Positions 10,900-23,798 of a stretch of 64,000 nucleotides of DNA are shown in pieces; the first letter of the stretch is position 1; every line of letters begins with the position of its first letter. Both the position numbers and the translations under genes were made by a program. The notes under the pieces are model-generated. The model saw only the letters and a program-made list of their open reading frames with translations. It made no database searches and was not told the DNA's origin. The DNA comes from Physcomitrium patens (lineage: Eukaryota; Streptophyta; Bryopsida; Funariales; Funariaceae): positions 23,903,244 through 23,967,243 of the forward strand of contig NC_037254.1 in NCBI RefSeq assembly GCF_000002425.4. Direction: 5' to 3'.

Positions 10900-12310
10900 A
10901 TTCTTTATCCTTCTTTAATAATTTATATAGTGGCTCTGAGATATAGGGCAAAGTGAGGCACCCAAATGTGTTAGAATACACATGCTCCTAAAAACCTTTT
11001 GGCTTCAGTAAATATTTTTATAAGCCTTGATTCTAGATATAGCATCAATTTTATCAGGGTTTGGTTTCCTACCATACCTGCCACTCATGTGTCCCACCAC
11101 TAGAATCTCATCTACTCCAAAGCTTGATTTCTCTAAAGATAACGTGAGATTAACTGATTCCAATCTCTCCAATATTCGAGCCACATCTTCAATATGCCTC
11201 TTAACAAACTTTCTACAACCTTCAACCTCCATAGTCTCATCTTTGTCTTCTTCTTTATTTCCCTTTATAGGTATATCATCCAAAAACGGTATAGTTTTTT
11301 CAGGATTAAATTCTTTCAATATTTGGTTCATAGCATTTTACATATGAGCCATTGAGTTGGTTGCACCTTGAGGTAAGGTATACATCCTCATTAAACCCAA
11401 AGGAGTCTTAATGGTAGTTAAGTCCCTACTCTCTTTAGCCAATTAAAATTGGTCATATCCCGAATATAAGTCTCCAATAGAATACATGGCATGACTTGTA
11501 AATTGTTCAACCACTTCATCTACTATAGGACCTGATCTCATATTTCAAATAGTTATTCTATTTGCAGGTTGCATATCCTGAATAAACCTTAATGCCCTTG
11601 ACTTCTTGGGTACTGTGAACCATCTATTAGAATAGGGAGCAATTGAAGGTTCTAAAATACCCATCTTCACCTTCTCTTTTAATAGTTCTATCAACTTTGG
11701 AAGTAAAGCTCTGGGCACAGGTATAGGCTTTAAATCCCATGGAACATACGACATAGTAAAGATTACCATAGGTACTACAATATTAGGATCTCCACATCGA
11801 AATTCATCAGCAGTTGAGGCAAATGCCTTACCATGCCTAATAAGCATTTTTTGAAATATGATTTTTTCCGTTGATGTCAAGAAATCATCCCCTCTAATCT
11901 TCAATTTAATTAATGATTCTTGAATAAATTGATGCCCAATTCCATGTCCTTCCCTTAGATTTGGCTCCTTAATTGCTTAGTTGATATGATCCAATGTATC
12001 AACTAGAAATTGAGTAGCTATAGGCTTTATCTTTCTTACTACAGTTTTATATTTAGTTTGTACTCTAGCTTTATATTTCAATCTATAGCTTGTAGCAAGT
12101 CCACCAATTACGACTATCTTTTCTAATTCTTCATAAGTCTCTCTTGAATATATTTCTACTATAGTATTTCCATCTATGTTTATAGCTAAATTTTCAAGAA
12201 CCTTTATCAAATCATCTTCTAAACCTATTTCTTCTGTTACTCCAACTATGGCTTCATCACTTGAAACTAAATCCACTCTTTTTAAGTTTTTTTCTTGTTT
12301 CTTCACCCTT
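10900..12310 (-). pseudogene. gypsy E1 reverse transcriptase region
   Basis: The RT palm is spread over several minus-strand frames: VPRALLPKLIELLKEKVKMG and WFTVPKKS near 11600-11720, and the catalytic FLDD motif near 11270-11290. The upstream part (11977-12306) is the linker between protease and RT. It agrees with 43085-46190 of element A2. Fossil with several breaks. Confidence 0.83.
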
Positions 12311-12459
12311 ATTCTATGTACAGAATCTAAATCTTTAATCTTTCAAATATTCACAAATCCATTATTAGTCAAGTTTAAAAATCCAAAATTTATATTATCT
12401 ACAATGAGGTTTGTAGATGACTTATTTGTACCCATCTGTCCCTATTCTATAAGGGTGCC

Positions 12460-12880
12460 TTCTAGAAATCCACAAAATTATTTCTTGGCTCCAAAGGCAT
12501 CCCTCTTAATTGTTCTCTATGCCTTTCATGAATAGGTTTCACAATAAACAACTGCACAGCTTTTCTTCCATCCCAACTATGAATCCTGGCATAATATAAA
12601 CCATCATCCAAGACTCTAGTTTTCATTCTAGCAGTTGTAATATAAGGTTGACCAAGTATTATTGGGTATGTAGCAGAGTTTTGCATGAAGAAATTTTGCT
12701 CCACTTCCAAATCTCCAATTCTAGTCATTACAACTGGGTAAGCTCCGTATAAATCACCTTGTTGGTTGTTTGCAGCTCTAATTATCCAACCATGATTGGT
12801 ATCAATTGGCCACTTATTTTTCTCATATATTTACCTTGACATGATATTGATTTTTGATCCATGATTAACTAAAGCCAAAA
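12460..12880 (-). pseudogene. gypsy E1 protease region
   Basis: The retropepsin active-site neighbourhood (LVNHGSKINIMSR) ends the frame at 12831-13352. The downstream ILGQPYITTARM stretch lies in 12462-12728, as in A2 near 42420-42690. It processes the Gag-Pol polyprotein in live relatives. Fossil. Confidence 0.75.
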
Positions 12881-14877
12881 TTGGATCTTTAGAATCTCTC
12901 AACCTTACATATGTCTCCGTAGCAGCTCTAGCGCAATAAAAAATTGAATAGCTACTACTTCCCATTCCATTATTATCACATTTAGAAAAAGTATTCATAC
13001 ATGCTTCTTGTGCATTCTTCTTTATCTCAATAATTTTCATAGATGCATATTTCATTTGATGCTCATCTATAGCTTCTTCATATTTATTAAAAGCCTCATT
13101 CTCCATATCAACCTTAATTCCAGATTTTGGTATTGCAAATTGTGCAAATACTTGCCCTATCTCTTCTTCCTCATCGATAGTTACTTGAGTATCCAATGCC
13201 TCTATCATAATAGCTTCAACTGTCATTTGCCTCTTCTTCTTTATTACATTGATGATCAGCTCATGGAAATCCTTTTTAGCTATACCAAGAGTCTCTCTCA
13301 GAGTGAATTCAATTTTTGCATCTAAGATCTTTTCCTCCAAATTGCTCTTCATATCTGTAGATGTTTCAATGTCAGATTGAAGCTTATAAGCAAGATTTTT
13401 ATCTTTAGATTTGTTTGCATCATCTTTTTTTTTCTCTTTGCTCTTCTCTCACCACTCTTTTGGTAATGTTGCACTACCAGGATGAATAAAAGAAGGTATT
13501 TTCTCCGATTTTTACTCCTTAAAAGCTTCTTTGTTTCTTGGAGATCTCTTCTTATTTTTAGGCTCAATAACATCTTCTTCATGAATAAATCTACTTCTTT
13601 TTTCTTCAACCATGGCATCGTGTAAATCATCATCATATTTATTTCCGCATAAATATGCTTTAATACTAATAGCATCAACTGGATCATTCCACCCAGTCAT
13701 TTTTCTGATAGCTTCAGCTCCCCTGATCATGACTTCTGTAGTTGGTAGGAAAATAGCCTTAAGTACTTATTGTTCAATTGTAACAAAGTAAGACTCAGCT
13801 CTTTTTCCTTGTATGGTATTATTTCTTCATATTTGCTCCTCTACCAATTTTTTCATGCCACCCTTCCCAAAATTTGTCTTTAAATGCTCATCTGACCCTG
13901 TGAGTCTTATCCTGCCCTCTTTGAAGTATATAATACCATCCTTGATAGCACCTTTGTAGCTGTCACATTCACCACGCTAGTGGTTTGGATTGTCACACCA
14001 CATATATTTCTCTACAAATCCTTTTGAACCTTCAACTACCTTTGATGAGCTTACTATCTGGGATTTCTTCAACTCAGTCATTTCTACCTTCAAATCTTGT
14101 ATGCCTTTGATCAATTCTTCAAGAGTACCATCATTAATAATCTTGATCATCCTTTGAGGTGGTCCTTTATTCTGACATGTAGGCACTGGTTCCAATCTTA
14201 ATATTAAACCACGAGTCTTAATCTTCTGTTGTTTAGCCAAAAGTCCCACAATTTCTTTTACTAGCTTCCAATTATTTGTAAAACCACTCTCAAATGTCTT
14301 ATCTGCTAAATAAAAGAGAAGCTTATCTTCCAAATATTCATCAGCTGCTTATAAAAATAATCTAGTTTTTTTTATTTCCAAGAGCTGCCTCTCTTGTTGT
14401 GATAATTGTCCAAACTTGGTCTCAAATTCCCTAATTAATTCATTTGAAGCCAATTGATTCCTTGGCCTTTGCTCAATCCACTCCAAAAAAAGTCTGTCTT
14501 GTCATTCCTTCTGAATCTTCTTCAAAAAATTCATCTTTCAAGAGTTCTTCAAATTTCTTCTATGATATAGTCTCAGAATGTAACTCTTGCACCATTTCTC
14601 TGATTTCTAGTACCACTACCAAATCAAAGGTGGTAATCATCTTCATCTCTGAAACTTGATGCACCTCTATTTCACATGTGTAAATCCTTAAGAACTTGGT
14701 GATATTCCTTCCATCAAACCTCTCAACTTTGTCTACTACTACTTGTAAGGCCTTAGTAGTATTTCTATCCTATCCATGCACCTGTTGCCTTTCTTCGATA
14801 AATTGAGCAAATATCCTAAATAAATCATGGACACCCAATCCTCTTGATAATCCAAACCCTAGATTTTGATCCCCCAT
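12880..14877 (-). pseudogene. gypsy E1 gag
   Basis: A minus-strand gag that starts close to the 5' LTR. A start codon lies at 14875-14877, about 55 bases inside the LTR. The first part is the capsid-like gag domain. A C-X2-C zinc-knuckle start (YMWCDNPNH) lies near 13977-14010, and a charged K/E-rich linker runs toward protease. It aligns with 40521-42170 of A2. Fossil with several breaks. Confidence 0.8.
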
Positions 14878-14931
14878 TTTAACTTGATGAAAAATCAGTG
14901 CCTTAAGGCTCTCTCAGTGGAAGCACTAATA

Positions 14932-16193
14932 TGTCAGGGTAGAGAGAGTTTGCCTCAAGAAAACTCTAGGCTTCTGGCTGTCACTAATTATTCAATCAAG
15001 CTTGAAAATAAGAGAAGCCCTAATTTTATATATAATTTTTTTCTTTTGAGTAATTACACCAAATACACAATCCTCAAGTAACCCACAACTTCCAAAATAT
15101 GATAAAAACTTCTAAAACCTTGTTTATTCTTATGTGGAGATTTTTTAGAACTTCAACACTTCATATCTCCTAATCCGACCATCCAAACAAACTCAAATTT
15201 TACATGAAGTACTAATGTATTCTTATTAACTTCTACAACAAATTTCAATTGCAAATTCGTTGCAAATCTTGAGATATCTTGAAAACCCTAATAGTCACTT
15301 CAAACCCTTGTCTTTATACATCCACGTGCAATTTTCTTCATATCTCACAAAATATAAGCTCAAATGCCACGAAATTTGTATGTATAGCTTTTTAACACAA
15401 AAACTTATATTCTTCAAAATTTTGAGCCAAAATTTCATTCCAATTCTCAAGTTATGGCTCCAACCATTACTACAAACAAAACCGCTTACTTATTGCCTTT
15501 GATTTGAAAGCGCCGCCTTCAACTCCTTACAACTCCTTCATATGAATTCCAAAAGCAATAATTCTTTCATAAAAGATGTAGGCCTTGAAATTGCCATTCC
15601 AGTCGCACCTTCCGATCTTCAAAAGCTACTGTAAAACTCCTCGTACTCTCAAAAGAGTAACAGTATATCTTAAATAAACACCTTAACTTCAAATGGCTAT
15701 AACTTTTTCACCTTAACTCCAAATCCTCTAATTTTTACACACATATTGTACCCGAAACCCTAAAATTTATAATCTTAGCTTGTAATCTCCAAATGCCTCC
15801 GAAAAAGGAACCCTAATCCCTAGTAAGGCCTTGGGCAACCTCCTTGAAGCCCATTGAGCATGGTATTCGACCAATAGGGATGAAGTTTTCCATTCCTTGC
15901 CTTCATCCAACTATGCTTTGCTTTTATTCTTCCGAATTAGCCTCCTATTAGTTTAGTTTAGATTTTCATCTTTAGGCTTCTACCTTCTTCCAAGGCTTCA
16001 TATTAAATATTTAGGTCTTATATATATATTTTTTTTAATATCAAAATCAAAACAAATAAAGAAACAAAGTAAAGTTTCTTAAACCAACTCTTTTTAATTT
16101 AATCTATTAGCCACTCTAACACACATCTAGATTTATTAATATATAATATATTCTAACTAATTTTTATATATTATAAGCATTTACTGTACGACA
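14932..16193 (-). repeat. 5' LTR of gypsy E1
   Basis: TGTCAGGGTAGAGAG to GTACGACA on the plus strand, 1262 bp, the full-length version of the E LTR. It is the partner of 7822-8869 and is close in length to the solo E LTRs at 30173-31424 and 36669-37920 (both 1252 bp). Confidence 0.92.
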
Positions 16194-17560
16194 CCGGGAA
16201 GTTATTTCAAAGGTAGCATGTTGTCATTTGAGAAGGGTCAAAATTGGCGAATGGAGGAAGCACTTACATCAAAGCTTATGGAATAGATGTGTTTTATTCA
16301 AAAGTGGTTAGGTTTGAATTGACACAGCATGTACATGTCCAAACGGCTATTATTTGCTGTAATAAGAATGCTTAGATGTATGATGTTTAATTAGAAAACT
16401 TTTGTAGCAACTAGAATCCATGGAGAAATGAAAGCCAAGCAAAAGAGGAAAAAATTTGCATCTTAGCTGTGCTCCAATTATGTGACTTTGTGATTGCATA
16501 TATGTTGAGTCAAATACTATCAGTAAGAGAGAAAAATATATCCTCTCCAATGCTTCTACAAAGTGTTTGGAATTTAATGGTACTTACAACTAGTCTAGGA
16601 GTCGTGGTGTACGAAATTAGAGAATCAAGTAAGTCATTGGAATAGGAGGCTATACAACAGATTACACCAAAATAGGTTCTAATTCATTCAGCGATGGAGG
16701 CGGGGGCTGAAGTTTTAGTTTTGATGGACATAAATTAATTAGCGTTTCTATAGGATAGAACAATGGAAAGAATGAATCTCAAGGATATCATATTCGCTCA
16801 AATTTTTCAATTATAGCTCACGGTGAGTAAACTAGATGGAGAGAGAAATTTAAAGCAGCAATTAGAGATAAGCAAGAAAGTAATATTGGAGCAAAGCTGC
16901 CAAATTAAGGAATAAGATCAAATTATCTAAAAAAATATAAAATCTAAGTTGCTATTAGAGCATAAATTTGAAAAAAAATATGAAGCTTAGAAAAAAGAAA
17001 AAGAATACATTCAACGTATCATAGAAGGCCAAATACAAGATCTAATCTAGATTCGTAATATATTAATATTGGAAAGAAAAAGACTAAGTATCAATTAAAA
17101 ATTAAAAATAAAAAAATATCATTATTAGAACAAGAAAAGCAAACATCAGATGTCCAGTATAGATTTGATACAAAAAAATTATGGATAGAAATTAAAATCT
17201 TAAAAGCTATAGTAACAAAATTGGAAGGTGATTTAGTCAGTATTGGTTAATCATAGATGTCTATTCCTTTTGTTTCAATAATTTATGAATTAAAGGAAAA
17301 AGTGAGGCAACAACAACACTATTTGGAAGCAAAAGATGTTAGAATTCTACAGTTGGAGGCTTAAGTTTGTGAATTGGAAGCATATAATGAGGGTTTATCA
17401 GTCCAATTGAAGAAAGAACTAATAGAAGTATCGAAGGAGGATGAAGACTTATTATTAGAACCGAAATTAATAGAACCACCTATGGAGAATGTTGAAATTG
17501 ATCAATCTAGTGAGCTAAAGGGTTACAAACTTTGTAAGGATTTTATTGAATAAGTTTATT
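16194..17560 (+). pseudogene. gypsy B3 extra 3' ORF, right part
   Basis: It continues the B-family 3' ORF to the right of the E1 insertion. The first third reads as a globular region (SYFKGSM, then a W/F-rich stretch). From about 16780 the reading is K/E/Q-rich coiled coil (for example EYIQRIIEGQIQDLI near 17005-17050). The same two-part organisation is seen on the reverse strand at 34436-35560. Heavily broken fossil. Function unknown. Confidence 0.65.
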
Positions 17561-17610
17561 TTTAGCAATTCCATATTTGTAAAGATACTGCATAATTAGG
17601 AGTGTGACTA

Positions 17611-18395
17611 TGTAGAATGGATAGGATTTTTTTTGTTTTACAATACATAGTATGTAGGATTAAGAGAAGCTAATAAACTGATGGATAGATAGTTTGGAAG
17701 GTGAGATGGATGATGTAGTTAGAAAAAATAATTATCATTAGTTGTCTAGTAGTTGACATTTTGAAAAAAATATAAGTAGTTTGAAAAAGAAATAGATAGG
17801 GCTAAATTGTGATAGTCATGAGCTAGGGTAAGTTTGGTGCTACCTCTTTATTTCTTTGTTTTCTTTATAGAAAAAGAAAAATGGATAGAATTTGAATAAT
17901 GTGAAGTAAAATTTTGGAATGAAAGAAAGATTTGATTTATATGATGTCAAATGAAAAATTGAATTTATTTTGTATTGAATTATAAATGGAAGATTGAAAA
18001 GTTGATAATGGAAGATGTTTGTGAAGTATAGATATAACTAGAAGAATTATAATACATTGATTTTTAATAATTGAGAGTGTGCCAAGAAAAAATTTGTGTA
18101 ATCTAAAATTATGTAAAGAAGATTATTGGGAATGAAAATTAATTTTGAAGAATTCCAATGATTGGATTATCGAATGTTTTATGCAATCTTTTATAATAAT
18201 GCAATATTATCCATTGTTGTCATAAGTGTGGAGAAAAGAAGAGACAATGAATGCATAAGATAGAATTAACAATTATAATATTTTATTTGATAGAATGTGG
18301 AAGGCATTGTAGCTTTTTTGGATATTTTAGTTGATCAAGACAAAGTTAATTGTGTGACCATAATAAGAAAATTCATGCAGATAGTCTTCTTCTAT
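17611..18395 (+). repeat. 3' LTR of gypsy B3, left part
   Basis: It starts TGTAGAATGG after AGGAGTGTGACTA, the same junction as at 3359. It contains the AGTCATGAGCTAGGGTAAG and TTTGGTGCTACC stretches shared with other B LTRs. It is interrupted by solo LTR G and resumes at 21188. Confidence 0.8.
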
Positions 18396-19413
18396 TGTCT
18401 TGATGTAATACGACTATATAGTGAAATTATAATCAAAATTGAATTTCTACTTAATATCTAATTATCTTAGTTCAGTTATAATTTGAGGTATCTAAATGTG
18501 GCTTCTATAAAAGCTTCTTAGGTTATTTTCTTATCTTAATAGTTAGTAGGTTGAAGGTTAGTTAATAATTTTACCTTCTAGATTGTAGAGACTCTTCTAC
18601 TACCTTAGATAGACTATAAATTGATAAAATGAGAATAGAAGAGGTAAATGGTTGATATGGTTGATACTAAGGTCAAGTAAAGGATAGAATTGGGCTAAAA
18701 AATCCTTAGAATAAGTTAGATTGGTACCCGGGGATTGACCATTTGTAAGACATGGTCGAAATCAAACCTCTACTCATTAAAACGACCGCCAAGGACAAGT
18801 TAAGGAATCATTTGAAGATCAGAGGATAAGATTTGAGATTTAGCTTTAAGTTCTTTCTTAAGGCATAAGGATTGTTTTTGGAGGGTTTTTGAAGACTTAG
18901 CAATTTTTTTTTGAAGTCAAGGTTTGTATTAGTGATTTGGATTTTATATTATATAATTAGGGCTAGTAATTTTGGCTAGTTTATGCAATTGGTGTAACAT
19001 CTACAGTTGAAAATTTGATACTATTTGGATTATTAGATGTGCTAAGCGTATAAAAAATTTTATAATAATCTAATGGTGAGGTTTAGAGATATCTAATTTT
19101 TAGTATAAGAGGATTTTGAAAGAAGGCAGTTTGAGGTTGGATAGGGTTTTTATGATATCCAAAGATCTATCAATCAGATTAAGGTGAAAATTGGCATGAT
19201 ATTGAAAGACTTGAAGATCAAGCTATACACCAATTTTGAAACAAAGTTAATGGTTGAAAATGGAGAAATCACTGTTGGCGACTGAGTGACATTAGTACAA
19301 ACAATTTTTGGAGGTTTTCTCACAATATGTAAGTTGGATTGGACTAAAAGTTCTTGAGCATATAAAAGAGTTATATTGACTTTTGCATGTAAAATTCTGC
19401 ATCAAGTGGACGG

Positions 19414-20897
19414 TGTCGTCTTGTAAGACAATCATATGATAAAAGATAATAATATGGATCTTATTATAGAAGAGCCAAGTGAAAAAAAAAAAAAATATAT
19501 ATGAATAAAAGATAAGAAGGTAGTAAAACTTTTACTAGTAATACTACCTTTTTAGAAAAAATAGCTTTTACTTACTTGGTAGGGCCAAATAAGGCAAAAT
19601 AAGATAGATAAGAAAAATAAATGATATAGACATCTTTAGGACGAAGTTAAGAGTAAATTCTAGTAAAATTTACCTAGAAAAACTAGATATTTATACCCAA
19701 GGAAGGCCAGTTATCAACCTGGGTCGAAATCAGACCCTGAGGCACAAAACTGAGTATCTATGGCAATTTGGAGACTCTTTTGCAGATCAAAGAATAGGGG
19801 TTAGAGAAAAAATTAATAGAATTTCAATGAGCATTGGTTTTGGGTGATTTAGATCTGTATTGACTTTGTAAGAGCTTTACAAAGTCAATGTTTGTTTTGG
19901 ATGACTTGGATTTTGTGAAATAAAATAGGATTTATATTTTGGATGATTTTAAGAGTTTTGTAATAGATCTATAGATGAAATTTTTTGGGTTAATGGTTAT
20001 ATTTGTGTTCAATATGTTTTGTAAATTTGAGCTCAATCTAATGGTTGAATTAAAGATTATTGAAGTTTAGATGAGTCAAGGTCTCAGAAAGTAGAACTTT
20101 AGGTCCAATGAGGGTTTTTAAGATTTCTTACAATCTACTAGTTGTATTGAAGTGAAATTTATGTGAGAGGATATTAGAATTATTTTTCTATGTATATGAG
20201 AATTTTGAGATCAATCAAATGGTAAAAAGGAGAGATAGGCTTTAGGAGATCGACATTAAGGTTGGAGAAGGAGGCCGGCCAATACCCGAGCATGTTTTTG
20301 AGGTTATTGATTATTTGATAATTTCGATCTTTTTCAAAAATTTTGTACGTATTTTCAACTTAGTTTTTAAGAAGTGTCGAAAATTTGAATTAAGATCAAT
20401 AATTTAATCATTAGTTATTGAGGTTTAATTTTGTTATAGAAATGACTAGGATTTGATTAGGATTTGATTAAGAGTTAGGATTTGGTTAGGATTTGATTTA
20501 GGATTAAGTTAGGATTTGATTTAGGATTAAGATTTGGTTAGGATTTGATTTAGGATTTACTTTAGGATTTAGGGTTTTATTTAGGGTTTAAGATTTATTT
20601 AGTTTTTGGCCTAAAATTTGAATGAAGTCCAATAGGATTTTAACTAGGATTAAATTAAGATGTATTTGAGATATATTTTTGATTATTCTAATATTTCTTT
20701 AAGATTTCTTATTGTTTCTTTGAAATTCCTTTGAATTTTCTTTGAATTTGATTAAAGCTTACTTAACATTATTATGGTCTAATTAGAGTTTAATTAGTAT
20801 TCTATTAGAATTAGGATTTTTTTGTTGCAATTTTTATTCTATCTTTGACAGCTAGGTGCCCGGAGCATTCTCAAGCAAGACTTCATATATTACGACA
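19414..20897 (+). repeat. solo LTR F
   Basis: TGTCGTCTTGTAAGAC to ATTACGACA, 1484 bp, with a perfect ACGG duplication (19410-19413 and 20898-20901). A second copy starts at 55112. The U5 end carries ACAGCTAGGTGCCCGG and CATTCTCAAGCA. Only the LTR is present, so this is a recombined fossil. Confidence 0.88.
20440..20610 (+). repeat. GATTTGATTTAGGA-type short tandem repeat
   Basis: About a dozen imperfect 10-18-bp units built on TTAGGATTTG and TTAGGGTTT inside solo LTR F. Telomere-like words occur, but the array is irregular. Confidence 0.75.
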
Positions 20898-21187
20898 ACG
20901 GTTGAATTGGATGTTACAGCTTGTTAAAGTTCACTGATTAGGATTGGAGTTTCCAAGAAAAATCTAAATTGCTTAAATATGAAAGTAACAAGGTAATTGG
21001 GATTTGTGTATGATAAAGACTACTAAGAAGAGTATGTTTGATACTTTTTAATTGAAATTCAAATTATATTCTTCTTATTTGGATAAAACCTATTTGGATT
21101 TCTTGACTACTTATGAAACACAATCTCACCTTCTACAGCTAGATGCCCAATGTATTCCTAAGCAAACAACATGTAATATGAGACTAA

Positions 21188-21243
21188 ATTTGAATCTCCT
21201 TATATAGGTTTATATAGATTAGTTTAGATTAAATAAAACAACA
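21188..21243 (+). repeat. 3' LTR of gypsy B3, right end
   Basis: TGAATCTCCTTATATAGG to AAAACAACA matches the last ~55 bases of the B LTRs at 33620-34360 (reverse) and 62916-63656, completing the LTR split by G. Confidence 0.7.
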
Positions 21244-22239
21244 ATCACAATATGGCAACTATGAGTGTAAATTTCACTCCTCAATCTCAATTACAAGATG
21301 TCCTTAATTAAGAGTTGCTTGTTAATGGTGGTATGAAGGAAAGTAAGAAATTAACAAAAAAAAAAGATGAACAACCACAAAACAATTGAAATGAATGATA
21401 TGAAGCAAGTACACAATCAAAAACTAAGTCACAGTCTATTCACTGTATTTTCACCTAATAAAAAGTAAAAGTAAAAAATAAAAAATAAATTTTTACATAG
21501 ATAATTTTATTATCTTTTCAATGACATAAGAAAAATATAAATCCGAATTACTATGAGTAAGTTATGAAGTTTTTAAAAAATAAGAAGTAAATAATTAAAA
21601 AATGAAGTGAAAATATTTTACCTCAAGGATAACTTGCTTATAGATCAAGGATTCGAGCCTCACCAAGGCTCACATGTAGTGTATATCGGTTGCCTCAAGA
21701 GGCCTTGAAGCCTTAGTCTTATCTTTCTATCTACATTTAAGGTGCTACAACCCATATGGGACTTGTGCACCTCCCTTCTTACAAGGACTATACTAGTTGC
21801 TGATCCTCATATTTTCTACTAGTAGAATTAATATTTTTATATTTTTGACTTCATCATGGTGTTCAAAAACATCCAATTAGCCTATAAACATTGTATGGCC
21901 TTCAAACCTTGCTCCATTTCTTCATAATGGCTCTCCAAGTAGTAAAACTCTATAATGCTAATAGCAATTTAAGGATATAATTTCCTATATTATTGATTTT
22001 TTTATAGTAATAGAATTAATTTAAATCTACTACAAATTCTACTTTTTATATAAATAAATAAAAAGACATGAGGTTCTTTTTCATGCTTCTTTTAACTATT
22101 AACTAACATTTATAGTTTTTGTATAAGTAATATATATAGATATAAGATCAATATAAATATTGATTTTAGTAACTACTCCTTATTCCTCAATAATAAGTAA
22201 AAATACTAAACGAAGTAAAATAATTGCCTCCAAGACTTA
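21244..22239. other. no recognisable gene; possible tRNA-like box
   Basis: AT-rich DNA. On the minus strand GGCTCGAATCC (about 21649-21659) differs by one base from the pol III B-box consensus and lies in a locally GC-richer block (21640-21790), as in a tRNA-derived SINE. I could not define an A box, tail or target duplication. The first bases could encode a short peptide (SVNFTPQSQLQDVLN) that I cannot place. Confidence 0.25.
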
Positions 22240-22349
22240 CTAAGACTCTATTTCTTCTCTACTAATACTATTCTTCTTTCTTAAACATCTTCCAAGCACA
22301 TCTTTATCTAATAATTGTAATTTTGGCACTCTACATGCATTCTTTTGTC

Positions 22350-23026
22350 CTAAAACAACTAGTGAGTCAATTTGATGACTCACAATAACCATAAGTGTGC
22401 TATTTGTTACAATGAATACATAATCTTATCTTCCAAAGTTATCTTGCATACTATTTGTATTCTTCCTTTCCATCTTTTTACTTTTGTAGCAATTTCAAAT
22501 AAAATGACTTACTTTGCCACAAATGAATCAAATTTTGATATTATCTCATTGATCTAAATAGTTGCCTTTGTCTTATTATAAGTAAAGTGCTGAATCTTCA
22601 CTTTGAAGGTGTTATTTTTTCTTCTTAGTTGCTTCATGATTAAGTCTTGCTATGACGTAATCCATTATAAGTTTTTATATCTTCATAGTTTCCAAAGCCA
22701 TAATAAGATAGTTGTAGGATTTGAGCCAACTCATAAGTAGAGTTAGGACAATATTTGCTTCTTCTAAGGACTTGTCTATAATTGTAAGTTGATTTGTAAG
22801 TACCTTCACTTAATTGATGTATGCTATGAGGTCTTCACCCTCTTCCATCTTATAAGTGAAGAATTTTTTTCTTATATAGATGATGTTAGATAAGTTCTTC
22901 CTCTCATAGATATTACAAAGAATATTCTATGCTTTTGCTAGTCTTTTACAAAAGATAACATGGGAGAAGTTAGCTTCATCAATATTGCATGCAATCTATC
23001 CAAATGCCTTCTTTTTACAAAGTTTG

Positions 23027-23057
<31 letters not shown>

Positions 23058-23216
23058 ATCAACATGCATGCTTAGGAGCTCTTTACTTTCATCTATAATA
23101 TTCCATAGGTCCAAAGAAGCCAACAAAAGCTACATTTTGACCTTCCAATGGTAGAAATTCTTACCTTTGAATTTTTCAATTACTTTTAAGCCTTTATTTT
23201 TATTTGAAACCATGTT
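22350..23216 (-). pseudogene. copia D4 gag
   Basis: Copia gag of the UBN2 type. The N-terminus near 23214 reads GLKVIEKFKGKNFYHW, then LLASLDLWNIIDES. The zinc-knuckle area lies near 22440-22530. It aligns with 60250-61066 and 61989-62747. A poly(T) tract (23033-23058) lies inside and another homopolymer (23240-23270) lies in the leader. Fossil, several breaks. Confidence 0.8.
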
Positions 23217-23238
23217 TAAAGAAGAGATTTATCAAAAG

Positions 23239-23272
<34 letters not shown>

Positions 23273-23798
23273 GTCTTAAAGCTCTCAAAATCAGGAAAAA
23301 TATGTTGCTGCTTTGCAAGCACATAATGCCTTTTTTGATAATAAACTATTATTTTTATTATCAAAACACTCTCAACTTCACTTTTAAAACATTTCATAAG
23401 TTCAATAAATAATATAAACATTTCAAATCAGATTTTTCTCTCTTTTATTACTTTTATGCTCACAAATCACTTCTAAGCACCATAATAAATCTTTTAAGGA
23501 CTTTAAGCTCTTTTAACACATGAAACTACAAAGTTAGTCTACCAAACTCTATCTCAATAAGAAAATACAACACTAGTGTTCTATAACATCACTATAAGGT
23601 GCAAATCAAATCCTAAATCTAAGATGCACTTTATGACAAATAAGAACAAATAAAGATCTAGATTTAGATATGAATTTAAAAGTTAGGAGTTTCAAAATCC
23701 TAACATCAGCAACAAAAATATGATCTACTCTACACAATAATAAAGAATTTATATAATTTTAAAGAAATTCACAAGAAAATATGTGTGAGTTCATAACT

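Larger units (their letters stand above)
7822..16193 (-). mobile_element. Ty3/gypsy element E1, LTR to LTR
   Basis: A near-complete element of 8.4 kb with two LTRs and, between them on the minus strand, gag, protease, RT, RNase H and integrase in gypsy order. The proteins are related to family A, but the LTRs belong to a separate family (E). Flanks are CCGG on both sides (7818-7821 and 16194-16197), a perfect 4-bp target duplication. A purine tract (GGAGGGAGGTGGA on the minus strand, near 8872-8884) precedes the 3' LTR. LTR bodies differ by roughly 4% in a stretch I compared by eye, so it is younger than its neighbours. Broken, with perhaps fifteen coding breaks. Confidence 0.9.
18396..21183 (+). 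repeat. solo LTR G (hosts solo LTR F)
   Basis: It starts TGTCTTGATGTAATACGAC, matching the A/F type of LTR start, and ends ACAGCTAGATGCCC...TATGAGA, the shared U5 end. Without the F insert it is about 1.3 kb. It sits in the distal part of the B3 LTR, since B LTR sequence is found on both sides. Flanks CTAT / CTAA are only a weak duplication. Confidence 0.75.

Noticed and set aside
7822-16193. Direct repeats considered as a segmental duplication
   Set aside because: TG..CA-type ends, a purine tract, gag-pol between them and a CCGG duplication show they are LTRs.
20440-20610. TTAGGG/TTTAGGG-like words suggesting telomere DNA
   Set aside because: Irregular units based on TTAGGATTTGATT within solo LTR F, without a run of true heptamers.
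18396-21187. Solo LTR G as a further clean case of the CG-centred target
   Set aside because: Flanks CTAT/CTAA match at only three of four bases and have no CG; it could be decayed, but I do not count it.
22938-23126. Poly-lysine and poly-phenylalanine-containing frames
   Set aside because: Created by homopolymer A/T runs in the copia D4 gag and leader.
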